14,825 bases of DNA. It comes from UMGS1601 sp900553335. GTDB taxonomy: Bacteria > Bacillota > Clostridia > Oscillospirales > Ruminococcaceae. Shown piece by piece: positions 7,781 through 14,500 of the stretch. The stretch lies in assembly GCA_937920725.1 (NCBI GenBank), contig CALEUW010000031.1, forward strand, positions 1-14,825. Direction: 5' to 3'. The notes beneath the pieces were generated by a model. That model did no database searches. It saw nothing but the letters and a program-made list of their open reading frames with translations, and was not told the origin of the DNA. A program made the translations under genes and the position numbers. Numbering within the stretch: the stretch's first letter is position 1; each line of letters starts with the position of its first letter.

Positions 7781-7809
7781 ATTTTATCAATTTATATTTT
7801 AATTGTCAA
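7781..7809 (-). promoter_or_regulatory. Strong sigma-A promoter of the HD-GYP / HPt / hybrid kinase operon
   Basis: On the minus strand a perfect TTGACA (7804-7809) and TAAAAT (7781-7786) are spaced by 17 bp. Transcription would start near 7775, giving a leader of about 140 nt. The 15-mer TTTATTAATCAAAAT (7765-7779, plus-strand reading) covers the predicted start point, a position suited to repression. Confidence 0.75.
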
Positions 7810-8049
7810 GACATTTCACCTGAATTTATAATTCTCAGTCGGCATTATGAATAAATGTAAAATCAATGGCTAAACGTTCAAACAACTCATCGGGACATGA
7901 TGTTCAATCTCGATAATAAGATACTATGGTTCGAGTCATCCGATAAGAAACATATTTGTTTCACTCGCCTATTTAGCTTCGTATCAATCATCGTTTTTAA
8001 ATTAACATCTGCATGATTCTCATTAAAAAGAATTATCTTGAATTAAAGT

Positions 8050-8097
8050 AAAAAACAGAGCCGATAAACCGTGATTGCTCACAAGTTCATCGGCTCT
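8050..8097 (-). terminator. Rho-independent terminator of the ABC transporter operon
   Basis: Arms AGAGCCGAT (8057-8065) and ATCGGCTCT (8089-8097) pair perfectly. The stem continues inward through AAC/GTT and GTGA/TCAC to a TTGC loop. Read on the minus strand the stem is followed at once by GTTTTTT. It lies about 190 nt after the permease stop codon. Confidence 0.9.
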
Positions 8098-8287
8098 AAG
8101 GTTTATGTGCCTGACTATTTGATAATGATTATTTGAAGATCGTTTGCTTAAATAAATGTTTCCTTTTGCATTTCGGGAAGCAATGTGAATAATTTATAAA
8201 GCGGTATCTTTTCTAATTATGCACGGATTTTTCCGCCGAAAATAAGAAAGCGTATCCATTATGTCTATTCACGATAGGTTACTATTT

Positions 8288-10630
8288 TTATTCTCCTACA
8301 AGCAATTCTCTCGGCGCAATTCTCCTTATTCTCAAGGAGAGCAGACAAACCGTCGCAAATGCAAACAGCACAAGTCCAATACCTGCAGCCACAATAAATC
8401 CGATAGGAACTGTGAAGGTGCATTTTACAATTCCGATACCGCTTAAAAACAATGCGGTCAATGGGTTAATAATCAGACTGCACAGAGTCAGTCCTACAAC
8501 GGTAGAAACAATCATTGCCGGCATAAACGAAAGCGCCGTTTGCACAATAAGCTGACTTGCTGTAAATCCGAGTGCTTTCATAATTCCGTAATCACGAATC
8601 TTATTGTTAAGCATCGTACGCACCAGCAGATACAATACAAAAATGATAATAATCGCTGAAAGTACAAGGATAACTATCACGATAATTGTCATTAGCGAAA
8701 CATAAACACCACCTGTGCTTTCCATTATTGATTGAATGTTCGCGGTCGTGTTCACACTGTCTGTAAATGTTTGCGCTGCTTCTGAATTGAATTCATCTAT
8801 ATCCGTTCCCCTCGAAAGATTGAGATAATAGCTTATATTCGTGAGTGTTCCTAAGCGTTCATAGCCTGCTCGTGTGAATAGGCAATCTCTGCCGAGATTG
8901 TTGGAAATCTGCGTAAAACCACAAATTAAATACTTTTCGTGCTTACCGTTTGCTGTGATTTCTATTTCATCTCCGACCTTAAACGCATTTTCATTTGCAT
9001 ATTTTGCGGCAATTGCGATTTCGTTATCGTATTTCGGAAATCTTCCCTCAAACACGACACTTTGATTGTTTATCTTTGAAAAATCATCGCAAATCGTCGC
9101 CATAAGCTCTGCACCTCCTGTATGTGATACATTCAAAGAGGTATAAAGATAGATCTTTTCCACACGGCTATCTGTATTCATTGCGTACAAAAAATCATCT
9201 TCCGTTTCAGCCTGTACATTTATGCTGCTGTCCGCAGTTTCACCTACAATCAAATCTGCAAACGGCTGCATATCCATGATCACATTTTTTGTCATCAATC
9301 CCGAAAACACTACGACAAGAGAAATCACAAGCATTGTGATACAAACAGTTATATTGAGTTTTAGTCCTGAAAACGTGGTTTTTAACGCAAGTGCAAGGTT
9401 TAGAGGGGCCTTTGTCTTTTCAAGCGGAACATGATTGCTTTTAAAATTGTGCGTTTGAATGCCGGAGCGAAGCGCTGCAATAGGCTCTATCTTTTTAATT
9501 CTGCGTGAAGCAAGCCATACGGCAAGTGCGACCGTGCCTCCCAATACAGCAAGTGAAATAACAATCGGCATCGGCAAAAATCTCATTTCATATGGAATTC
9601 CCGTCTGTGCAATCATCATTGTATTTATTGCAGGAAACAGTAGGTAAGAAATTCCAATTCCAATAATTGAAGCAATGAAGGTAAGGCTTAAAAACTGTAA
9701 TAACAATGAACAGATCAACTGTTTTGATGTATAACCTTGAGCTTTAAATACACCGAGATTTTTTATGTTCACCTGTATATAATTAATGATATTCGATACG
9801 ATCACAACGATCGCAATAAGCAGTACAAAGAATGCCATAGCGCTAATTATTCCCGAACAGATCATCTGTGAAATATAGCGTGATTGCGAAACAATATTAT
9901 AGTTGTTGCTTACGATAGTGATATTAGGCTGATATTTTGAAACCGCACTTTTCAGCGATCCTTCATAATTCAGACTCTCCGACTTATCTTTTAGCCGCAC
10001 TGAGCACAGCGTTGCCGACGGGGCATATCCGTTATTTTCAAGCTCTTTATACTTATCGTCCGTAAGTACAATTTCTGTCATAACACAATTGTGCGATCCC
10101 ATCATAATACTGTTGAAAAATCCACATACCGTGTATATCTCTTTGTGGTTGCCTATCGAGATCTCAATAGGTTTTCCTACAGAAATATCGTTTGTTTTAT
10201 AGAGCATCGGTAAGTAAATGCCGCTTGTAAAAGCACCTTCTTCTACAATTTCGACTTTTCCGATAGATCGAGTCAGCGCCGTCTGCTTATCCAAAAATAC
10301 GCACCAGCTGCTCAATTCACCGCCGTTATAAGGAAAAGTTACATTTGAGTGCATACAGTTATTCAAACGATATTCTTCGGTGCGGCTGTCGCTTTCAAGC
10401 GTTTGGGACAGAAAGCTTTGAAATTCATCGCTGTTGCCGTCTGCCGCTAAAGTAAAATGTTCAGCATTAAATTTATCATGGTATCTGTCAAAGTTTTGCT
10501 TGTAGTCCATAGAAAGCATCAACCAAAGATTCATCATGAAAGCAGCAAGCAGAATCAGAATGAGAATGGACGCAGTCTGGCCTTTTGATTTTCGGATATT
10601 GGAGCGGGCAATCAGAAAACTTTTCCTCAT
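8288..10630 (-). CDS. ABC transporter permease, duplicated FtsX/MacB type
   Basis: This 780-residue membrane protein is built from two similar halves. Each half has one TM helix, an extracytoplasmic domain, then a three-helix FtsX core. The first TM is about 18-42, followed by an external domain to about 255 and TMs near 262-285, 308-335 and 355-375. The second half has a TM near 425-447, an external domain 450-640, and TMs near 645-670, 695-725 and 740-765. Coupling-type motifs occur in both halves (NLGVFKAQGYTSKQL; DYGIMKALGFTASQL), as do the C-terminal signatures RRIKKIEPIAALR and RRIAPRELL. Such permeases usually work by mechanotransmission on lipids, lipoproteins or antimicrobial peptides; the substrate here is unknown. 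ATG 10630 has GGGGTGG 5 nt upstream and is preferred over ATG 10648, which lies inside the ATPase gene. The gap to the ATPase stop is 1 nt. Confidence 0.93.
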   Translation of the reverse strand: MRKSFLIARSNIRKSKGQTASILILILLAAFMMNLWLMLSMDYKQNFDRYHDKFNAEHFTLAADGNSDEFQSFLSQTLESDSRTEEYRLNNCMHSNVTFPYNGGELSSWCVFLDKQTALTRSIGKVEIVEEGAFTSGIYLPMLYKTNDISVGKPIEISIGNHKEIYTVCGFFNSIMMGSHNCVMTEIVLTDDKYKELENNGYAPSATLCSVRLKDKSESLNYEGSLKSAVSKYQPNITIVSNNYNIVSQSRYISQMICSGIISAMAFFVLLIAIVVIVSNIINYIQVNIKNLGVFKAQGYTSKQLICSLLLQFLSLTFIASIIGIGISYLLFPAINTMMIAQTGIPYEMRFLPMPIVISLAVLGGTVALAVWLASRRIKKIEPIAALRSGIQTHNFKSNHVPLEKTKAPLNLALALKTTFSGLKLNITVCITMLVISLVVVFSGLMTKNVIMDMQPFADLIVGETADSSINVQAETEDDFLYAMNTDSRVEKIYLYTSLNVSHTGGAELMATICDDFSKINNQSVVFEGRFPKYDNEIAIAAKYANENAFKVGDEIEITANGKHEKYLICGFTQISNNLGRDCLFTRAGYERLGTLTNISYYLNLSRGTDIDEFNSEAAQTFTDSVNTTANIQSIMESTGGVYVSLMTIIVIVILVLSAIIIIFVLYLLVRTMLNNKIRDYGIMKALGFTASQLIVQTALSFMPAMIVSTVVGLTLCSLIINPLTALFLSGIGIVKCTFTVPIGFIVAAGIGLVLFAFATVCLLSLRIRRIAPRELLVGE

Positions 10631-10631
10631 A

Positions 10632-11390
10632 TTACCACCCCATATCATTCAGAAAATTGGAGAGCTTTTCATGCCGCCGCATATCGCCGTGCGAATATTT
10701 GCCCAAATCACATTCACCCAAGATAACGCCGTCCTTTAAGTAGAGAATACGGTTGCCTCGTCTGGCAGAACGCATATCATGCGTTACCATAACCACGCTT
10801 TGACCTTTTTCATTAAATCTAGTAAGGGTGTCTAAAACGTCAAGTCCCGTTTTAGAATTCAGCGCACCTGTCGGCTCGTCAGCAAATAAAATTTCAGGCG
10901 AATTGATCAGTGCTCGAACAATTCCCACACGCTGCGCTTCGCCTCCTGAAATCTGTGTAGGGAATTTCCTTTGCGTTTCTTCGGAAATATCCACCGCTTC
11001 AAACAATTCCTTCGCCTTTGCTGCAAGTGCTTTTTTATCCTTGCTCACAAGAAGCCCTGCGGAAAGAACATTATCCATGACGCTCATTCCGTCAATCAGA
11101 TAAATCTGCTGGAAAACAAAACCGCAATGATCTCGCCGGAACACAGCAAGCCCATCCTGTGACAAATCAGAAATAACCCGATCTCTGAATGTAATCGTAC
11201 CGAGCGTTGGCGTGTCCATTCCCGATATGGCATACAAAAGCGTAGACTTTCCTGCGCCGCTTGCTCCCATAATAACGGTAAAGTCGCCCTTATAAAGCTT
11301 AAGGTCAATATTTTTCAGAACGTGCTGCATTGTGCCTCCGTTTGAAAAGGATTTACTTAATTTCTCTGCTTTTAATAAAGTTTCTTTCAT
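10632..11390 (-). CDS. ABC transporter ATP-binding protein (LolD/MacB-like family)
   Basis: This 252-residue nucleotide-binding subunit is the partner of the FtsX permease encoded 1 nt downstream. All catalytic motifs are visible: Walker A GASGAGKST (42-50), Q-loop FVFQQ (91-95), ABC signature ISGGEAQR (147-154), Walker B ILFADEP with catalytic E172, and H-loop VTHD (H204). The overall layout (KLSKSF start, YLIDGMSVMDNV after the Q-loop) is that of the MacB/LolD/BceA subfamily. A short C-terminal tail after about residue 225 (KYSHGDMRRHEKLSNFLNDM) may contact the permease. A TTG at 11396 is only 3 nt from AGGAGG, whereas ATG 11390 is at an ideal 9 nt and is chosen. A dedicated promoter and a likely regulator site lie directly upstream. 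Confidence 0.95.
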   Translation of the reverse strand: MKETLLKAEKLSKSFSNGGTMQHVLKNIDLKLYKGDFTVIMGASGAGKSTLLYAISGMDTPTLGTITFRDRVISDLSQDGLAVFRRDHCGFVFQQIYLIDGMSVMDNVLSAGLLVSKDKKALAAKAKELFEAVDISEETQRKFPTQISGGEAQRVGIVRALINSPEILFADEPTGALNSKTGLDVLDTLTRFNEKGQSVVMVTHDMRSARRGNRILYLKDGVILGECDLGKYSHGDMRRHEKLSNFLNDMGW

Positions 11391-11418
11391 ACACAATGAC
11401 CTCCTTTTTACACGTTCT

Positions 11419-11447
11419 ATTGTACGTTTTCAATTCTTAATTGTCTT
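11419..11447 (-). promoter_or_regulatory. Promoter of the ABC transporter genes
   Basis: Minus-strand AAGACA (11442-11447) and TACAAT (11419-11424) have a 17-bp spacer. The start point near 11412 leaves a leader of only about 20 nt, with AGGAGG at 11400-11405. The -35 box is weak, which fits activation from the adjacent repeats at 11453-11473. Confidence 0.65.
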
Positions 11448-11452
11448 TATGC

Positions 11453-11473
11453 ATTTCTTAAATATTTCTTAAA
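11453..11473 (-). promoter_or_regulatory. Tandem 11-bp-phased operator, probable binding site of the OmpR-type regulator
   Basis: TTTAAGAAAT occurs twice without mismatch, at 11464-11473 and 11453-11462, separated by one base, so both copies face the same side of the helix. They end 5 bp before the -35 box. A weaker third copy (ATTAAGAATT) lies further down, inside the promoter spacer. Head-to-tail repeats of about 11 bp next to -35 are typical for dimers of OmpR/PhoB-type activators, and such a regulator is encoded in this cluster. The upstream repeat overlaps the stop codon of the kinase gene. Confidence 0.6.
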
Positions 11474-12734
11474 TCGTACTGCCAAAAGCAATCCAAACAG
11501 TCGCCTTCAGTCCTGTTGAACCGTTTTCTATGTCGAGTCGTCCCTTCATTTTTTTCATGCAATAATCAGAAATATATAATCCAAGACCTGCACCTTCTAT
11601 GTTCTTTGTATTGTTACCTCGCTTAAATTTCTCCTTCAGAAGCGGCAGCTGCGGCTCGTCGATACCACCGCCGTAATCTTCGATGCAAACTGTTAAATAA
11701 TTTCCCTTAATTTCCGCAGTTATATTTATTTTTGTATCAGCATATTTATATGAATTGGCAAATATATTATCAAACACCTGCTGTAAACGCAGTCTGTCTG
11801 CAAATAAGATGCAGTCTGGAACAGACGGTATTACGGCACGATGCAGATAATCGGAATTTTCAAGTAAAGCTTGCACTTCCTCACTTTTCAAATCCGATGG
11901 TGTTACCGAAAGCTCGTTAAGCTCCTCCAAAGTAGCAGAAAACAGATTGGTGACAAGTGTATTGATCTGGTCCGCCTTTTGGATGATTTGCTTATAATTT
12001 TCTCTGCTTTTTTCATTTAAGGACAAAGCCGCACCAACCTCTGAAGCTGCTTTGATGCTTGCAACCGGAGTTTTAATATCGTGCGACAGCTTTGCCACCA
12101 ATTCTTTTTTGCTCTCATTTGCTTTTGCTTCGGCAATTCTTGCCTTTTTTAATTCAGAACGCATCATGTCAAAGCTCTCAGTAAATGCTCCGAATATATT
12201 TTGCCGATCCATTTGAAGCGGAACATCCAGATTACCTTCTGCAATACGCTCTGCGAATCTTTTCAGCTTGCGAAACGGTTTTATGATTGTACGCCGCATA
12301 TAGAAAAAATATCCGGTACAAATGCATAACTGTAAGAGCATTGCTGCTATGACAACAAAAATGACCGTCTGTTTTTCAGATCGGAAAATAAGCTCATCGT
12401 TATTGTAAATAATGAGCTTGCCTACGACTGATCCTCCAACTTCAATATCAAGGATTGTATCCTTATGGCTGATTGCCATGTTAATGCTTTTACTCAATCC
12501 TGACCTTGTTTTGTACAAAACAACTCCGTCTGAATCCAGTACAACATAATCGAGTGCTGTGCGATTGATATGGTTATCTAAATTATCCCAATCACTTTGA
12601 ACTGTCTGAACAGCTTCATTGATTGTTACGGTATCCTGTAAATTCTCCGTTTTAGGGATCGCAAACAGCAAAAGCACGGCAATTTCAATCAAAAATGTAA
12701 CAATTATTCCGCTGAAAAAAACACGGTTTTTCAT
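11469..12734 (-). CDS. Sensor histidine kinase with HAMP domain, partner of the OmpR-type regulator
   Basis: This 421-residue inner-membrane kinase has TM1 about 7-26, an extracytoplasmic sensor of roughly 95 residues (27-122), TM2 about 124-146 and HAMP about 147-200. HisKA has H218 in LVAKLSHDIKTPVASIKAASE. The ATPase has an N-box (QVFDNIFANSYKYA, 319-332), DYGGGID (353-359) and GAGLGLYISDY (381-391). It differs from BceS-type kinases, which have almost no external loop, so it probably senses its ligand directly. The ATG overlaps the regulator stop as ATGA, implying translational coupling; GGAGG lies 5 nt upstream. The 3' end of the gene carries part of the operator for the ABC genes, so regulator, kinase and transporter form one packed locus. 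Confidence 0.95.
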   Translation of the reverse strand: MKNRVFFSGIIVTFLIEIAVLLLFAIPKTENLQDTVTINEAVQTVQSDWDNLDNHINRTALDYVVLDSDGVVLYKTRSGLSKSINMAISHKDTILDIEVGGSVVGKLIIYNNDELIFRSEKQTVIFVVIAAMLLQLCICTGYFFYMRRTIIKPFRKLKRFAERIAEGNLDVPLQMDRQNIFGAFTESFDMMRSELKKARIAEAKANESKKELVAKLSHDIKTPVASIKAASEVGAALSLNEKSRENYKQIIQKADQINTLVTNLFSATLEELNELSVTPSDLKSEEVQALLENSDYLHRAVIPSVPDCILFADRLRLQQVFDNIFANSYKYADTKINITAEIKGNYLTVCIEDYGGGIDEPQLPLLKEKFKRGNNTKNIEGAGLGLYISDYCMKKMKGRLDIENGSTGLKATVWIAFGSTI

Positions 12735-13411
12735 TGATTACCTCCGATAAACTTGTAACCATCTCCCCAAACTGTAATAATATATTCCGGACTGCCGGGC
12801 TCCCGTTCAATTGCCTCACGTATTTTGCGTATATGCACATTCAGAGTACCATCACCGGTAAATTTATCCTCCCATACCTTTTCAAACAATTCCTGTTTTG
12901 AAATCATCCGACCTGCGTGCTGTATCAGATAGGAAAGCAGCTTAAATTCGAGTGAAGTCAGTTTTACCGAAGTTCCGTCAACCAAAATCTGTCTTGCGCT
13001 AAAATCCACGTACAAGCGCCCGTCAGCGTACTTCATTTCGTCCTTGTTTCCATAACGCTTGAGTACAGCCTTGACCTTGGCCAATAAAACGCTGAGGGAA
13101 TACGGCTTTTGAATATAATCATCGCCGCCGATACTCAGTGCAATAATCTTATCATCATCACTTGTTCGTGCTGAGATAAATAAAATGGGAATTTCCGTGG
13201 TTTTCCTAAGTTCTTTGCATAACTCAAAGCCGCTGCCGTCACCGAGATTTATGTCGAGCAAAAGCAGCTCAGCTGTGTTTTCTCTAAAAAATTCTCTGCA
13301 ATCTGAAGCACTATATGCAAGTGCGGTATTTACACCAAACAAATTGAAATATTCCGCTGTGCTGTCGGCAAGCAGTTTTTCATCATCTATGATTAAGCAA
13401 TCATATGTCAT
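12731..13411 (-). CDS. OmpR/PhoB-family response regulator
   Basis: This 226-residue regulator has a receiver (about 3-118) with D9/D10, phospho-acceptor D53 (LLLDINLGDGSG), S80 and K102 (YIQKPYS). The C-terminal winged helix (about 128-224) has KLTSLEFKLLSYLIQHAGRM, the recognition-helix stretch TLNVHIRKIREAI and the wing VWGDGYKF. It is expected to be phosphorylated by the overlapping kinase gene product and to activate the ABC genes through the phased repeats at 11453-11473. Start choice: ATG 13420 directly abuts the GAAAGG site with no spacing, while ATG 13411 lies 9 nt from it and gives the usual receiver start, so 13411 is used. Two candidate promoters and a palindrome lie upstream. Confidence 0.94.
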   Translation of the reverse strand: MTYDCLIIDDEKLLADSTAEYFNLFGVNTALAYSASDCREFFRENTAELLLLDINLGDGSGFELCKELRKTTEIPILFISARTSDDDKIIALSIGGDDYIQKPYSLSVLLAKVKAVLKRYGNKDEMKYADGRLYVDFSARQILVDGTSVKLTSLEFKLLSYLIQHAGRMISKQELFEKVWEDKFTGDGTLNVHIRKIREAIEREPGSPEYIITVWGDGYKFIGGNQ

Positions 13412-13502
13412 TTTAATCATCCTTTCGTTTTCATTGAGAAGAACGGGGAATTCTTTCTAGATTTTTGCCTTTTTTCTGCGACCGTATATTGGCTTTTACA
13501 TG

Positions 13503-13531
13503 ATTCTAGAAATAAGCAAAGTATTTTACAA
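13503..13531 (-). promoter_or_regulatory. Candidate proximal promoter of the regulator/kinase operon
   Basis: Minus-strand TTGTAA (13526-13531) and TAGAAT (13503-13508) have a 17-bp spacer. The leader would be about 85 nt. The perfect palindrome at 13556-13576 lies 25 bp upstream, well placed for an activator. Confidence 0.45.
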
Positions 13532-13555
13532 TTTTGCAGCACACTTAATTTGATA

Positions 13556-13576
13556 GAAATTACACACTGTAATTTC
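13556..13576. promoter_or_regulatory. 21-bp palindromic operator candidate
   Basis: GAAATTACA and TGTAATTTC are perfect 9-bp inverted repeats around a 3-bp centre, with no T-tract on either side. The element sits between the two predicted promoters of the regulator operon, so a dimeric regulator bound here could activate the proximal promoter or block readthrough from the distal one. It does not resemble the TTTAAGAAAT repeats of the ABC promoter, so another regulator is likely. Confidence 0.45.
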
Positions 13577-13667
13577 CGTGCGTTTGACATTCTCCGTTTT
13601 TGTGCTGTTTTTTATTAAATGCAATTCATACTCACATCCTCACATCCAAAATAAAATTTACATCTCC

Positions 13668-13696
13668 ATTATACTTCGATTTAATAAAGAATACAA
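13668..13696 (-). promoter_or_regulatory. Candidate distal promoter of the regulator/kinase operon
   Basis: Minus-strand TTGTAT (13691-13696) and a perfect TATAAT (13668-13673) have a 17-bp spacer. It would give a leader of about 250 nt containing the tandem 8-mer GGATGTGA x2 (13632-13647), the palindrome at 13556-13576 and the proximal promoter. No protein gene is convincing in this stretch. Confidence 0.6.
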
Positions 13697-13858
13697 GGCT
13701 GCAAATTTGAGTTTTCATAAATTCTGTGTACAAGTCTCAAAAATCAGCTGATTGTTACACGAAAGGTTACATACAGCATCTAATTAATACGGCAACTATC
13801 ACCAAAATTATTCTTCATCATGTAGACAGTCCCTTTTTTGATTTTCTCCATAAAACAC

Positions 13859-13889
13859 AAAAAAGCTCAGCGAAAGATTCACTGAGCTT
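13859..13889 (-). terminator. Rho-independent terminator behind the tRNA-Asn 3' remnant
   Basis: Arms 13863-13874 and 13878-13889 form a 12-bp stem with a single T-G wobble and a 3-nt loop. Minus-strand readout ends in TTTTTT. It lies 7 nt beyond the duplicated tRNA end, where the native terminator of a tRNA gene would be expected. Confidence 0.85.
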
Positions 13890-13896
13890 GCTACCC

Positions 13897-13926
13897 GGCT
13901 TCCCAAGTTGGACTCGAACCAACGAC
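13897..13926 (-). pseudogene. Duplicated 3' end of tRNA-Asn (T-arm plus acceptor strand only)
   Basis: These 30 bases match the T-arm and 3' acceptor strand of the intact tRNA-Asn (14133-14162) with one mismatch, at a fixed offset of 236 bp and in the same orientation. The stretch has a complete T-stem and TTCGAGT loop, but no matching 5' acceptor strand, D-arm or proper anticodon arm follows upstream, and CCA is replaced by CCG. An 11-base anticodon-arm match (GTTAACAGCCG, 14042-14052) lies 115 bp away. It is read as an attachment-site duplicate or a disrupted second tRNA gene. Confidence 0.7.
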
Positions 13927-13992
13927 ACATCCGGTCAGAAACATAGTCGTTCCACTTGCCTGTTCGGCTTCGTGTCACTCCTTGTTTCTTTC

Positions 13993-14061
13993 CGCAATAA
14001 TCTCCCTGCTTCTCGCACTGCGAGCGGTCGATTATTGCGCAGTTAACAGCCGACACGGCTG
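13993..14061. repeat. Cluster of nested inverted repeats between the two tRNA-Asn ends
   Basis: A perfect 10-bp pair CGCAATAATC (13993-14002) / GATTATTGCG (14030-14039) encloses a second perfect stem, CTCGCA-c-TGCGAG (14012-14024). Next to it is a third, CAGCCG-aca-CGGCTG (14047-14061). The block is GC-richer than the surroundings. It could be the folded part of a small RNA ending at the 13859 terminator, or the end structure of a small inserted element. No promoter of its own was recognised. Confidence 0.5.
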
Positions 14062-14100
14062 CACGCAAAGCGGTTGGTACGATTCTAATTCAGAGATAAA

Positions 14101-14130
14101 TAAAAGAGTCCGAAAAATCGGACTCTTTTA
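14101..14130 (-). terminator. Terminator of the rRNA-tRNA operon
   Basis: TAAAAGAGTCCGA (14101-14113) and its exact complement (14118-14130) form a perfect 13-bp stem around an AAAA loop (TTTT in the RNA strand). The minus-strand stem ends in TTTTATTTAT. It starts one base after the encoded CCA of tRNA-Asn. Confidence 0.9.
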
Positions 14131-14131
14131 T

Positions 14132-14207
14132 TGGCTCCCCAAGTTGGACTCGAACCAACGACCCTGCGGTTAACAGCCGCATGCTCTACCGACTGAGCTA
14201 TTGAGGA
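14132..14207 (-). tRNA. tRNA-Asn (anticodon GTT), CCA encoded
   Basis: The 76-nt cloverleaf is complete. The acceptor stem TCCTCAA / TTGGGGA has one T-G wobble. The D-arm AGCTC...GAGC has the usual AGTCGGTAGA loop. The anticodon stem TGCGG / CCGCA closes the loop CTGTTAA with anticodon GTT. The T-arm is GTTGG-TTCGAGT-CCAAC. The discriminator is G, as expected for Asn, followed by a genomic CCA. It is the distal gene of the rRNA operon, about 130 nt after 5S, in a very AT-rich spacer. Confidence 0.97.
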
Positions 14208-14303
14208 ATATATAATGTATATTAACCAAAATATAAAAATAATATACATAAAAATATCTTACCTAAACTCATAAAACTTAAATTCTATATATATTTAGGA
14301 AGA

Positions 14304-14331
14304 TTTAACCGATTCTTTTGAATCGGTTAAA
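14304..14331 (-). terminator. 12-bp hairpin just after 5S rRNA, terminator-like or processing stem
   Basis: Arms 14304-14315 and 14320-14331 (TTTAACCGATTC and its exact complement) pair perfectly around a 4-base loop. The downstream minus strand (ATCTTCC) has no real T-tract. It may act as a partial terminator or a processing signal before tRNA-Asn. Confidence 0.5.
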
Positions 14332-14337
14332 ACATAA

Positions 14338-14453
14338 GCCGGCATTGAAATAATTTTCCAGGACGCGACCGTCCAAGTATCGTCTACGCGGAAGAGCTTA
14401 ACTGCTGTGTTCGGAAAGGGAACAGGTGGGACCTCAACGCTATAAACACCGGC
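14338..14453 (-). rRNA. rrf: 5S ribosomal RNA
   Basis: The 116-nt gene is complete. The terminal helix GCCGGTGTT / AATGCCGGC closes the molecule with two wobble pairs. The conserved inner sequences are present in order, including GAGGTCCCACCTGTTCCC, CCGAACACAGCAGTTAAGC and GTCGCGTCCTGG. It lies about 50 nt after the end of 23S. Confidence 0.95.
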
Positions 14454-14500
14454 AAAAGGTAATTGAAAAGAGAAGTAAAAAGGAGAGAACAAGAACAAAA

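Larger units (their letters stand above)
7633..8287. other. 655-nt intergenic region: two operon ends, no clear gene
   Basis: From left to right it holds the HD-GYP leader (7633-7775), its promoter (7781-7809), about 240 bp with no recognised feature (7810-8049), the ABC-operon terminator (8050-8097) and a 190-nt 3' untranslated stretch of the permease transcript (8098-8287). The leader's last 20 nt share a 17-nt stretch with the hybrid kinase leader. In 7897-8016 a 39-codon plus-strand ORF begins MMFNLDNKILWFESSDKKH. This faintly recalls the start of a LytTR domain, but it lacks a ribosome site. No known riboswitch was recognised. Confidence 0.6.

Noticed and set aside
7897..8016. 39-codon plus-strand ORF with a faint LytTR-like stretch (KILWFESSDKKH)
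   Set aside because: It is too short, lacks a ribosome site and has no flanking domain sequence. The resemblance is only to a few residues of a common motif.
13417..13590. 57-codon minus-strand ORF in the leader of the regulator operon, ending at the regulator start
   Set aside because: GGAG sits only one base from its ATG, the residues look random, and it overlaps a predicted promoter. It is kept in mind only as a possible leader ORF.
13726..14046. 106-codon plus-strand reading frame across the tRNA-Asn remnant
   Set aside because: It is antisense to the tRNA-derived sequence and its terminator. Its WTRTND stretch is simply the tRNA T-arm read as protein, and there is no ribosome site.
13808..14068. 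86-codon minus-strand reading frame across the same region
   Set aside because: It runs through the tRNA 3' end, a terminator hairpin and several inverted repeats. It has no ribosome site and no protein-like composition.
13982..14173. 63-codon plus-strand frame ending LDSNQRPCG over tRNA-Asn
   Set aside because: This is a familiar artefact: the T-arm and anticodon region of a tRNA gene translated from the opposite strand.
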